A DNA stretch of 5,332 bases from UBA5972 sp964600965 (GTDB taxonomy: Bacteria > Pseudomonadota > Alphaproteobacteria > Rhodobacterales > Rhodobacteraceae). Shown in pieces: positions 1 to 5,332 of this stretch; within the stretch, counting starts at the first letter, position 1, and each line of letters starts with the position of its first letter. The translations under genes and the position numbers were made by a program. The notes under the pieces are model-generated. The model had not been told where the DNA came from. It saw only the letters and a list, made by a program, of their open reading frames with translations, and searched no databases. The stretch covers positions 1 to 5,332 of the forward strand of contig CAZRLO010000160.1 of NCBI GenBank assembly GCA_964600965.1, read 5' to 3'.

Positions 1-303
<303 letters not shown>

Positions 304-429
304 ATCCAGTGAAAGCAAGACTGGATGAAGTCATTTGAAACACCAACACATAGTGTTGATATTGGCGAGACAAGTCTCGTGTATCCCGCCTCTGACCCCT
401 TGGGTCGGCAGGCACCTGTTCCTTTCTCG
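304..429 (+). other. 23S-5S transcribed spacer with three hairpins
   Basis: The 126-nt spacer holds no tRNA and no convincing ORF. It contains three local inverted repeats: ATCCAGT/ACTGGAT at 304-310/320-326 (7-bp stem, 9-nt loop), CAACAC/GTGTTG at 344-349/353-358 (6 bp, 3-nt loop), and CGAGA/TCTCG at 366-370/375-379 (5 bp, CAAG loop). None is followed by a T tract, so they are not terminators. They are probably folding or processing elements of the rRNA precursor; that role is inferred only from position. Confidence 0.6.
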
Positions 430-545
430 GTTTGGTGGTCATAGCACGAGTGAAACACCCGATCCCATCCCGAACTCGGCCGTTAAGCACCGTCGCGCTG
501 ATGGTACTGCGTCTTAAGACGTGGGAGAGTAAGTCACCGCCAAAC
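430..545 (+). rRNA. rrf: 5S ribosomal RNA, complete
   Basis: This is an intact 5S rRNA of about 116 nt. Helix I is closed by GTTTGG at 430-435 pairing with CCAAAC at 540-545, and a further G429-C546 pair is possible. Hallmark 5S blocks are present: CCCATCCCGAACTCGG (464-479), GATGGTACTGCG (500-511) and GTGGGAGAGTA (521-531). Helix II can form between AGCACGA (443-449) and TCGCGCT (493-499) with one A-C mismatch. It is the last gene of the rRNA operon, and no tRNA is seen after it before the terminator. It binds uL5, uL18 and bL25 in the 50S central protuberance. A partial relative of this gene lies at 850-917. Confidence 0.96.
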
Positions 546-595
546 CTAGTGAGGGACAGAATGAGGATGTTCTTTGAGACGATGTCGTCGAAATC

Positions 596-623
596 GCCGC
601 CTTTTGGGGCGGCATTTTTGTTT
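596..623 (+). terminator. Rho-independent terminator of the rRNA operon
   Basis: A perfect 6-bp GC stem, GCCGCC (596-601) with GGCGGC (608-613), closes a TTTTGG loop and is followed by ATTTTTGTTT (614-623). It lies about 50 nt past the 5S end, as expected for the end of the rrn transcript. The - strand copy lacks a downstream T run, so it should act in the + direction only. Confidence 0.88.
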
Positions 624-667
624 GATGCTTAGCCAAAACGTCAAAGGCCCCTATAGCACGGAATCAA

Positions 668-680
668 GGCGCGTAGCGCC
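668..680. repeat. Small hairpin GGCGC-GTA-GCGCC
   Basis: GGCGC (668-672) and GCGCC (676-680) form a 5-bp stem with a 3-nt loop, just outside the larger inverted-repeat element at 684-815. Read on the - strand it is followed by TTGATT, a weak U-rich tail, so it could contribute to termination of the tetR-end transcript. The support is only the short palindrome. Confidence 0.35.
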
Positions 681-683
681 GCC

Positions 684-815
684 GGGCAGCGCCCGACCGC
701 CCCAATGGGCGGGCGCTTCCGCGCCGTTGGCTCAATAAACAGGCGCCGGAGTTGGCGGAACCATAAAGCGGCAAACACGACGGAGTACACGCCCGCCCGC
801 GGTCGGGCGCTGCCC
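684..815. repeat. GC-rich inverted-repeat element (REP/MITE-like), no ORF credited
   Basis: The ends are a perfect 17-bp inverted repeat, GGGCAGCGCCCGACCGC (684-700) and its reverse complement (799-815). After a 6-nt bulge on one side (701-706) the pairing continues for 9 bp: GGGCGGGCG (707-715) with CGCCCGCCC (790-798). A further TTCCGC/GCGGAA pair lies inside (717-722/755-760). The left arm can also fold alone: CCGCCC-CAAT-GGGCGG at 697-712. The 132-bp unit fits a non-coding palindromic repeat (REP or MITE type) between two convergent transcripts. No transposase and no clear target-site duplication are visible. It may act as a bidirectional structural block to read-through. My impression that similar GC-rich repeats are dispersed in Roseobacter-group genomes is unverified memory. 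Confidence 0.7.
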
Positions 816-849
816 TCTGTTTCATTTGAGTAACGGCCTCACTCCGCAC

Positions 850-917
850 ACTCGGCCGTTAAGCACCACCCGACGGATGGTACTGCGTCTCAAGACGTGG
901 GAGAGGTGGTCACCCCC
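850..917 (+). pseudogene. 5S rRNA 3'-part relic, overlapping the end of tetR
   Basis: Aligning 850-917 with 474-541 of the intact 5S gives 57/68 identical positions without gaps (constant offset 376). There are perfect blocks of 18 nt (850-867), 15 nt (876-890) and 14 nt (892-905), and differences are clustered at 868-875, 891, 906-908 and 915. Everything 5' of the ACTCGG block is missing, so the first ~44 nt of 5S, including the 5' strands of helices I and II, are absent. The most diverged block (868-875) corresponds to the strand that pairs in helix II of the intact gene. The relic cannot fold as 5S and has no 23S upstream. On the opposite strand it supplies the last codons and TGA stop of the TetR gene. 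Confidence 0.9.
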
Positions 918-1495
918 CGCAACACCAGATCCCCCACCAGGTCCGCGTATTCCTCGCGGCTGATCCCCTTGCCGGGGCGGTGCCACATGTAGAACCAGTT
1001 GATCATGCCGAACAGCGACATGGTGACCGGGCGCAGACTTTCCGGGCGGGCCGCGTAAACGTCGGGCGTTACCGCGACAAGCGCGTCGGAAACGATGCCG
1101 ATCATTTGCCGCTGCAACCCGGCCAGAACCTCGCGCTGTGCAGCCGGAAGCGACTTCATCGCCTCGGTCTGCACCTGATGTTCGGCATCCGCATCGCGAT
1201 AGGCCAGCAGGATGGCGCGGATGGTGGCACGCAGGTTGGACTCGGAGTCCGGGCCGGTCTGGTCGACCGCACACAAGGTTTCCAACAGGCTGCTCAGGTG
1301 GGTCTGGACGATATCGAACAGCAGCGCATCCTTGCTGTCGTAGTAATGATAAATCAACGCCTTGGACACGCCGCAAGCGCCCGCCAACTGGCTCATCGAC
1401 GACCGGTCGTAGCCGTTGTCGGCAAAGAATTTCGCGGCCTTGCCCAGAATGGCCCGGCGCTTGTCGGCGTGGTCCTTTGCAATGGTGCGGGCCAT
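890..1495 (-). CDS. TetR/AcrR-family regulator, probable PaaR-like repressor of the paa genes
   Basis: This 201-aa protein has the usual TetR length. The N-terminal DNA-binding domain spans about residues 10-58, with the helix-turn-helix at about 33-52 (MSQLAGACGVSKALIYHYY) followed by the typical DSKDALL. The rest is the helical ligand-binding and dimer domain, which is family-variable. The start ATG (1495-1493) overlaps the paaK stop by one base (TGATG), implying translational coupling. As last gene of an operon beginning with paaI, it probably represses its own operon and paaZ through the palindrome at 4499-4512. PaaR repressors of this family respond to phenylacetyl-CoA, and I infer the same here. 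The last eight residues (GVTTSPTS) and stop are read antisense through a 5S rRNA relic, so the native C-terminus may have been replaced. A TetR for another ligand cannot be excluded. Confidence 0.9.
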   Translation of the reverse strand: MARTIAKDHADKRRAILGKAAKFFADNGYDRSSMSQLAGACGVSKALIYHYYDSKDALLFDIVQTHLSSLLETLCAVDQTGPDSESNLRATIRAILLAYRDADAEHQVQTEAMKSLPAAQREVLAGLQRQMIGIVSDALVAVTPDVYAARPESLRPVTMSLFGMINWFYMWHRPGKGISREEYADLVGDLVLRGVTTSPTS

Positions 1496-2805
1496 CAGGT
1501 TTTGGGCCGGTTGTCAATCACGCGCACCGCCTTGCCTTCCGACCGGGCAACCTTGCCGGGGGCATCCGCGCGAACCTCGGCGGTAACGCCGACCGTGGAT
1601 TTGATCCGCGACACAAGCTGTCGGGCCGACGCCGCGCGGGCCGATTCCGTGGCCGCACCCAGCGTGGCCTCGACATGGACGATCATGTGATCCATGCGCC
1701 CCTTGCGCACCAGTTCGATCTGAAAATGCGGCGCCAGCGTGGCGACCGTCATCAATTGTTCCTCGATCTGCGTCGGAAAGACGTTGACGCCGCGCAGGAT
1801 GATCATGTCGTCGCTGCGCCCGGTCACCTTTTCCATCCGCCGCATGGAACGCGCCGTGCCCGGCAGCAGGCGGGTCAGATCGCGGGTGCGGTAGCGGATG
1901 ATCGGAAACGCCTCTTTGGTCAACGAGGTAAAGACCAGTTCGCCCAGTTCACCATCGGGCAGGGGTTCGCCGGTTTCCGGATCGACGATTTCGGGATAGA
2001 AATGATCCTCCCAGACATGCAGGCCGTCCTTTGTTTCCACGCATTCGTTGGCCACACCGGGGCCGATCACCTCGGACAGGCCGTAGATGTCGACGGCGTG
2101 CATGTCGAACGCCTGTTCGATGTCGTGGCGCATGGCGTTGGTCCAGGGTTCGGCACCGAATATGCCAACCTTCAGCGGGCTGTTGCGCGGATCAAAGCCC
2201 TGACGGCGGTATTCATCGAGGATCGACAGCATATAGGACGGCGTGACGGTGATGCCGTCGGCACGAAAATCCTCGATCAGGCGGACCTGGCGCGGGGTCA
2301 TGCCACCCGAAACCGGCACCTGCATCAGGCCCAGTTTCTCGGCCCCCGCATGCACACCCAGCCCGCCGGTAAACAGCCCGTAGCCATAGGCGTTGTGCAG
2401 CACGTCGCCCGGTTTCAGCCCCGAGGCGCGCAAACAACGGGCAACCACGCCGGCCCACATATCCAGATCGTTCGCGGTGTATCCGACCACCGTTGGCTGG
2501 CCGGTCGTGCCCGACGAGGCATGGACCCGCGCGATCTGCTCCCGCGGCACCGCGAACATGCCGAACGGGTAATGGTCGCGCAGATCCTGTTTTACCGTGA
2601 ACGGGAATTTTGAAAGTTCCGCCAACGATGTCAGATCGTCAGGGTGAACGCCCGCCGCATCGAACGCCGCGGTGTAGTGGGGCACGTTGTCGTAGGCCCG
2701 TTTCAACGAGGCTTTCATGCGCGAAAGCTGCAACGCCCCGATTTCATCGCGCGAGGCGGTTTCGATCGGATCGAGGGATTTTCTGTCGGGGGTAAGGTCC
2801 AGCAT
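1495..2805 (-). CDS. paaK: Phenylacetate-CoA ligase PaaK
   Basis: This cytoplasmic adenylate-forming enzyme converts phenylacetate, ATP and CoA to phenylacetyl-CoA, the committing step of the pathway. The 436-aa product resembles E. coli PaaK almost throughout, beginning with LDPIETAS. Visible motifs are the phosphate-binding loop SSGTTGQPT (97-105), AYGYGLFTGG (139-148), FGAEPW (216-221), YGLSE (241-245), RYRTRDL, the hinge GRSDDMIILRGVNVFP, and the C-terminal RSEGKAVRV with the likely catalytic Lys425. The ATG at 2805-2803 is chosen because homology starts there and a TGAGGA ribosome site lies 9 nt upstream, overlapping the thiolase stop. A start further upstream (2874) would add 23 unrelated residues inside the thiolase gene. 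It lies 11 nt after the thiolase and overlaps tetR by 1 nt. Length and motifs look intact. Confidence 0.97.
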   Translation of the reverse strand: MLDLTPDRKSLDPIETASRDEIGALQLSRMKASLKRAYDNVPHYTAAFDAAGVHPDDLTSLAELSKFPFTVKQDLRDHYPFGMFAVPREQIARVHASSGTTGQPTVVGYTANDLDMWAGVVARCLRASGLKPGDVLHNAYGYGLFTGGLGVHAGAEKLGLMQVPVSGGMTPRQVRLIEDFRADGITVTPSYMLSILDEYRRQGFDPRNSPLKVGIFGAEPWTNAMRHDIEQAFDMHAVDIYGLSEVIGPGVANECVETKDGLHVWEDHFYPEIVDPETGEPLPDGELGELVFTSLTKEAFPIIRYRTRDLTRLLPGTARSMRRMEKVTGRSDDMIILRGVNVFPTQIEEQLMTVATLAPHFQIELVRKGRMDHMIVHVEATLGAATESARAASARQLVSRIKSTVGVTAEVRADAPGKVARSEGKAVRVIDNRPKT

Positions 2806-2816
2806 TCCAATGATCC

Positions 2817-4019
2817 TCAGGTGTTTTCCAGCATCAGGGCGATGCCCTGCCCGACACCGATACACATGGTGCAAAGGGCGCGTTTCGCCGCCCTGTCGTT
2901 CATTTCAATCGCTGCCGTCAGCGCGAGCCGCGCGCCCGACATGCCAAGCGGGTGACCCAACGCAATCGCGCCGCCGTTGGGGTTTACGTGGTCCGCATCA
3001 TCGGGCAGGCCCAGTTCACGCAGGACCGCAAGGCCCTGCGCGGCGAACGCCTCGTTCAGTTCGATGATGTCCACATCCGCGACCGTCAGGCCAAGGCGGT
3101 CCAGCAGACGTTTCGTGGTCGGTGCAGGGCCGATCCCCATGATCCGGGGCGGCACGCCCGCGCTGTTCATCCCGGTTATCCGCGCCCGCGCTTGCAGGCC
3201 GTATTTTTCCACCGCCCGCCCGCTTGCGATGATGATCGCCGCCGCGCCGTCATTGATGCCCGAGGCGTTGCCCGCCGTTACCGTTCCACCATCGCGAAAC
3301 GGGGTTTTCAGCGCGGCCAGTTTTTCAAGGCTGGTCCTGCGCGGGTGTTCGTCGGTATCCACGACGACCGGTTCGCCCTTGCGCTGCGGGATCGTCACCG
3401 GCGCGATTTCCCGCGTCAGCCGACCGCTGGCAATGGCGGCGGCGGCGCGTTCCTGCGAACGCATCGCGAAAGCATCCTGATCCGCACGGGAAATGCCGAA
3501 TTCGGCGGCCACGTTCTCGGCGGTTTCGGGCATGGAATCGATGCCGAATTCCGCCTGCATCCGTCGATTGACGAACCGCCAGCCGATGGTGGAGTCAAAA
3601 ACCCCGGCGTTTCGGGAAAACGCGGTATCCGCTTTGCCCATCACAAAGGGTGCGCGGCTCATGCTTTCCACGCCGCCTGCCAGAACGACCTCGGCCTCGC
3701 CCGATCTGATCGCCTGTGCGGCCAGACCAACCGCGTTCAGCCCCGAACCGCACAGCCGGTTGATGGTCACACCGGGAACGGTATCGGGCAGCCCCGCCAA
3801 AAGCGATGCCATCCGCGCGACGTTGCGGTTGTCTTCGCCGGCGCCATTGGCGCATCCCATGATCACGTCGTCGATCGCCGCTGCCTCAAGGCTTGGTGCC
3901 AGTGCAACGACCTTGGCGATCACCCCGGCAAGCAAATCGTCCGGGCGGACCGCGCTCAGCGCACCACCATAGCGACCGATGGGGGTTCGCAGGCCCTCGC
4001 ACAAAAAGGCTTCGGTCAT
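2817..4019 (-). CDS. paaJ: 3-oxoadipyl-CoA / 3-oxo-5,6-dehydrosuberyl-CoA thiolase (PaaJ/PcaF type)
   Basis: This 400-aa type II thiolase is collinear with E. coli PaaJ over its whole length (RTPIGRYGGALS, CANGAGEDNRNVARMA, GGVESMSRAPFVMGKA, TIGWRFVN). The nucleophile Cys90 lies in NRLCGSG, the general-base pair is His356 in GHPLGMSGAR and Cys386 in CTMCIGVGQG, and NEAFAAQ is present. In phenylacetate breakdown it cleaves 3-oxo-5,6-dehydrosuberyl-CoA to acetyl-CoA plus 2,3-dehydroadipyl-CoA, then 3-oxoadipyl-CoA to succinyl-CoA plus acetyl-CoA. PcaF of the beta-ketoadipate pathway does the second reaction and is nearly indistinguishable by sequence; the paaI/paaK neighbours favour the paa role, though it could serve both. 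The ATG (4019-4017) overlaps the paaI stop as ATGA, suggesting coupled translation. All catalytic residues are present. Confidence 0.95.
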   Translation of the reverse strand: MTEAFLCEGLRTPIGRYGGALSAVRPDDLLAGVIAKVVALAPSLEAAAIDDVIMGCANGAGEDNRNVARMASLLAGLPDTVPGVTINRLCGSGLNAVGLAAQAIRSGEAEVVLAGGVESMSRAPFVMGKADTAFSRNAGVFDSTIGWRFVNRRMQAEFGIDSMPETAENVAAEFGISRADQDAFAMRSQERAAAAIASGRLTREIAPVTIPQRKGEPVVVDTDEHPRRTSLEKLAALKTPFRDGGTVTAGNASGINDGAAAIIIASGRAVEKYGLQARARITGMNSAGVPPRIMGIGPAPTTKRLLDRLGLTVADVDIIELNEAFAAQGLAVLRELGLPDDADHVNPNGGAIALGHPLGMSGARLALTAAIEMNDRAAKRALCTMCIGVGQGIALMLENT

Positions 4020-4465
4020 TGGGTTCCCTCGTTCTCGTCGAAATGCTGGCCATTGATCACGCGGGAAACGCCCCGGAATTCGGCAATGATCCGATCGCTT
4101 TCGCCGGTGACGGTCACGTCATAGACCCCGCTGCGGCCGGATTTGCTGGTTTCGGTTGCCGTGGCGACCAGACGTTCGTCTTTGCGACCCGGCGCGATGA
4201 AGCTGATCGTGTTGTGTTGGGCGACCGCGGATTGGTTATGGCTGTTGCAGGCAAAGGCAAACGCGCTGTCGGCCAGCGTGAAAATGAACCCGCCGTGGCA
4301 AATGCCGTGGCCGTTCAGGTGGTGATCGTCAACGATCATCGACATGGTTGCCGATCCCGGCGCAACGGCGTCCAGCGACAGGCCCAGCCATTGCGACGCG
4401 CGGTCACCGCGCATCATGCTGGCGGCGGCGCGTTCTGCGATTTCCTGCGCGGTGAGTTGTGGCAT
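4016..4465 (-). CDS. paaI: Hydroxyphenylacetyl-CoA / acyl-CoA thioesterase PaaI
   Basis: This 149-aa hotdog-fold thioesterase is close to E. coli PaaI. Active-site features are conserved: Asn51 in LNGHGICHGG with His57-Gly58-Gly59, and Asp66 in LADSAFAFACNS. The later GVYDV and FRG segments also match. PaaI-type enzymes are small homo-oligomeric cytoplasmic proteins that hydrolyse ring-hydroxylated phenylacetyl-CoA and related dead-end thioesters, freeing trapped CoA. The ATG at 4465-4463 is preferred because GGAAAG (4476-4471) sits 5 nt upstream and the length fits the family. A frame extending upstream to 4795 would run through the control region and antisense to paaZ. It is the first gene of the operon, separated by 138 bp from divergent paaZ, and overlaps the thiolase start by 4 nt. 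Confidence 0.95.
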   Translation of the reverse strand: MPQLTAQEIAERAAASMMRGDRASQWLGLSLDAVAPGSATMSMIVDDHHLNGHGICHGGFIFTLADSAFAFACNSHNQSAVAQHNTISFIAPGRKDERLVATATETSKSGRSGVYDVTVTGESDRIIAEFRGVSRVINGQHFDENEGTQ

Positions 4466-4486
4466 CGGCACTTTCCGGTTCAGAAA

Positions 4487-4515
4487 CAGATTGCATAAAC
4501 CGACCGGTTGGTCAA
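4487..4515 (-). promoter_or_regulatory. Candidate promoter of the paaI-thiolase-paaK-tetR operon
   Basis: On the - strand TTGACC (4515-4510, five of six -35 bases) is followed after 17 nt by a weak -10, AATCTG (4492-4487). Predicted initiation near 4480 leaves about 15 nt before paaI, including its GGAAAG ribosome site. The spacer and -35 contain the palindromic operator. The weak -10 makes this tentative. Confidence 0.4.
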
Positions 4516-4519
4516 TAGT
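4491..4519 (+). promoter_or_regulatory. Candidate promoter of paaZ
   Basis: On the + strand TTGCAT (4491-4496) is separated by 17 nt from AATAGT (4514-4519, four of six -10 bases). The palindrome 4499-4512 fills the spacer, the classic place for a repressor. Initiation near 4526 would give a leader of about 78 nt containing a GC-rich hairpin. Box matches are weak and the assignment rests mostly on the symmetric layout. Confidence 0.35.
4499..4512. promoter_or_regulatory. Palindromic operator, PaaR/TetR type
   Basis: ACCGACCGGTTGGT is a 14-bp palindrome with one mismatched pair (G4502/T4509). It closely resembles the ACCGACCGGTCGGT-like sites known for TetR-family repressors of phenylacetate genes (PaaR). 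It is in the divergent paaI/paaZ control region, about 34 bp from the paaI start and 92 bp from the paaZ start, inside both candidate promoters. One bound dimer could therefore shut both transcripts. The likely ligand is the TetR protein encoded at the end of this operon. No second full copy is seen in the window. Confidence 0.75.
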
Positions 4520-4535
4520 GCGAGCGCCGCGAGCC

Positions 4536-4557
4536 CCCCGGGACCCGATCCGGGGTC
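4536..4557 (+). promoter_or_regulatory. GC-rich hairpin in the paaZ leader
   Basis: CCCCGG (4536-4541) pairs with CCGGGG (4550-4555) around an 8-nt loop. An alternative register pairs GACCC (4542-4546) with GGGTC (4553-4557). No T tract follows, so it is not an intrinsic terminator. It lies between the candidate promoter and the ribosome site of paaZ and could affect leader stability; no function is shown. Confidence 0.4.
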
Positions 4558-4603
4558 GCTTGACAGCAAGGACCACCGGCAGTTCGCATTCGGAGTTGTT
4601 CCA

Positions 4604-5332
4604 ATGGCAATCATGCACCTGAACAGCCTTGCCTGCGGCAGATGGGTCGCGCCTACAGGTGCCGTTCGCCAGATCAGAAGCGCGGTCACCGGCGCGGTGA
4701 TTGGCGAGGCGGGGTCGGACGCGTTGGATTTCCAGGCGATGATCGACTTCGCGGTTGCGACCGGCGGCCCCGCCTTGCGCGAAATGACGTTTCACGACCG
4801 GGCCCGCAAGCTGAAGACGCTGGCGCTATACCTTCAGGAGCGCAAGGACCAGCTTTACCCACTGTCCCACATGACCGGCGCAACCCTTGCCGACAGCCGG
4901 ATCGACATCGACGGCGGGATCGGCACGATGTTGGTTTTCGCGTCCAAGGGTCGGCGCGAAATGCCCGACGGTCATGTCTATCTGGATGGCGGGATCGAAC
5001 AGCTTTCGCGAAAGGGCTCGTTCCTGGGTCAGCATATCTGTACGCCGCGACGTGGCGTTGCGGTACACATAAACGCCTTCAACTTTCCGGTCTGGGGGAT
5101 GCTCGAAAAACTCGCGCCCTGCCTTCTGGCCGGGGTTCCCGCGATCGTGAAACCGGCGACCGACACCAGCTATCTGGCCGAGGCCTGTATGCGCATGATG
5201 GACGCATCAGCCATTTTTCCGCCGGGTTCGTTCCAGTTGATCATGGGCGGTACCGGCGATCTGCTGCACCGGCTTGGCGCGCAGGACATTGTCAGTTTCA
5301 CGGGGTCGGCCAACACCGCGTTGACGCTGCGC
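4604..5332 (+). CDS. paaZ: PaaZ, bifunctional oxepin-CoA hydrolase / semialdehyde dehydrogenase (partial, N-terminal 243 aa)
   Basis: The frame opens at ATG 4604 and stays open to the window edge, giving 243 residues of what is normally a ~680-aa protein. It matches the N-terminal aldehyde dehydrogenase domain of E. coli PaaZ: GGPALREMTF (54-63), DIDGGIGTML (101-110), GVAVHINAFNFPVWGMLEKLAP (151-172), the cofactor-binding KPA (183-185) and FTGSA (232-236). The catalytic Glu and Cys of this domain and the C-terminal R-hydratase (MaoC-like) domain lie beyond the window. PaaZ hydrolytically opens oxepin-CoA and oxidises the resulting aldehyde with NADP+. GGAG (4592-4595) is 8 nt before ATG 4604, favouring it over ATG 4613. 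It diverges from paaI and is probably the first gene of the right-hand paa operon. Confidence 0.95.
   Translation, partial: MAIMHLNSLACGRWVAPTGAVRQIRSAVTGAVIGEAGSDALDFQAMIDFAVATGGPALREMTFHDRARKLKTLALYLQERKDQLYPLSHMTGATLADSRIDIDGGIGTMLVFASKGRREMPDGHVYLDGGIEQLSRKGSFLGQHICTPRRGVAVHINAFNFPVWGMLEKLAPCLLAGVPAIVKPATDTSYLAEACMRMMDASAIFPPGSFQLIMGGTGDLLHRLGAQDIVSFTGSANTALTLR

Noticed and set aside
596..613. Terminator acting also for the tetR transcript on the - strand
   Set aside because: The - strand side of the stem is followed by GATTTCGACG with no T run, so it fits only the + direction.
546..684. Possible tRNA-fMet or other tRNA after 5S
   Set aside because: No acceptor/T-arm signature (GGTTCRANNC followed by a CCA-type end) is present; the region is a terminator and plain spacer.
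664..849. 61-codon Arg-rich open frame on the - strand
   Set aside because: It is contained almost wholly in the inverted-repeat element; composition reflects GC-rich palindromes, and no ribosome site or domain is seen.
1138..2613. Long + strand open frame opposite tetR and paaK
   Set aside because: The - strand encodes two clear protein families over the same bases; the + frame is a high-GC shadow with low-complexity His/Arg/Gly-rich translation.
2806..2874. Upstream start for paaK at 2874
   Set aside because: It adds 23 residues unlike PaaK and overlaps the thiolase gene by 58 bp; the ATG at 2805 has a good Shine-Dalgarno and matches homologues.
2952..4124. Long + strand open frame opposite the thiolase
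   Set aside because: The thiolase on the - strand is full length with all catalytic residues; the + frame has no family signature.
4560..4588. Perfect -35 TTGACA at 4560-4565 as a paaZ promoter
   Set aside because: The only -10 at proper spacing is TTCGCA, and initiation near 4595 would remove the GGAG ribosome site at 4592-4595.
4466..4795. N-terminal extension of paaI to a start at 4795
   Set aside because: It would cross the operator region and read antisense to paaZ, and PaaI homologues begin near the ATG at 4465, which has its own ribosome site.

Overview
The window looks like a GC-rich alphaproteobacterial chromosome segment, most likely Rhodobacterales (Roseobacter group). This rests on the 5S/23S sequence style, the codon use and the close match of every protein to the phenylacetate (paa) pathway. 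The species cannot be named from the sequence alone. It joins the tail of an rRNA operon (+ strand) to part of a phenylacetate degradation cluster, running mostly on the - strand.

Left part (1-850): the last ~300 nt of 23S rRNA, including the sarcin-ricin loop, a spacer with three small hairpins, one intact 5S rRNA (430-545) and a strong rho-independent terminator (596-623). No tRNA-fMet follows the 5S, although many Rhodobacterales rrn operons carry one. Next comes a ~130-bp GC-rich element (684-815) whose ends are a perfect 17-bp inverted repeat. At 850-917 lies a 68-bp, gap-free, 57/68-identical copy of the 3' part of 5S rRNA without its 5' half. This 5S relic overlaps the end of the first paa-side gene: its antisense strand encodes the last residues and stop codon of the TetR regulator.

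Middle (890-4465, - strand): a tight four-gene operon read right to left, paaI (thioesterase) > paaJ/pcaF-type thiolase > paaK (phenylacetate-CoA ligase) > a TetR regulator. The genes overlap by 4 nt (paaI/thiolase), lie 11 nt apart with the Shine-Dalgarno sequence on the preceding stop (thiolase/paaK), or overlap by 1 nt (paaK/tetR). paaK makes phenylacetyl-CoA, the known effector of PaaR-type TetR repressors, so the regulator is co-expressed with the enzyme making its probable inducer.

Right part: a 138-bp divergent control region (4466-4603) holds a near-perfect 14-bp palindrome of the PaaR/TetR operator type inside overlapping candidate promoters. Then paaZ begins on the + strand at 4604 and runs off the window end. 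PaaK activates phenylacetate, PaaZ opens the epoxide/oxepin-CoA ring and oxidises the aldehyde, the thiolase performs the two thiolytic steps, and PaaI releases CoA from dead-end thioesters. The epoxidase genes (paaABCDE) and paaG/paaH are not in the window. The pathway is well known. The unusual parts are the rRNA/paa junction, the 5S relic that terminates a regulator gene, and the inverted-repeat element between them.
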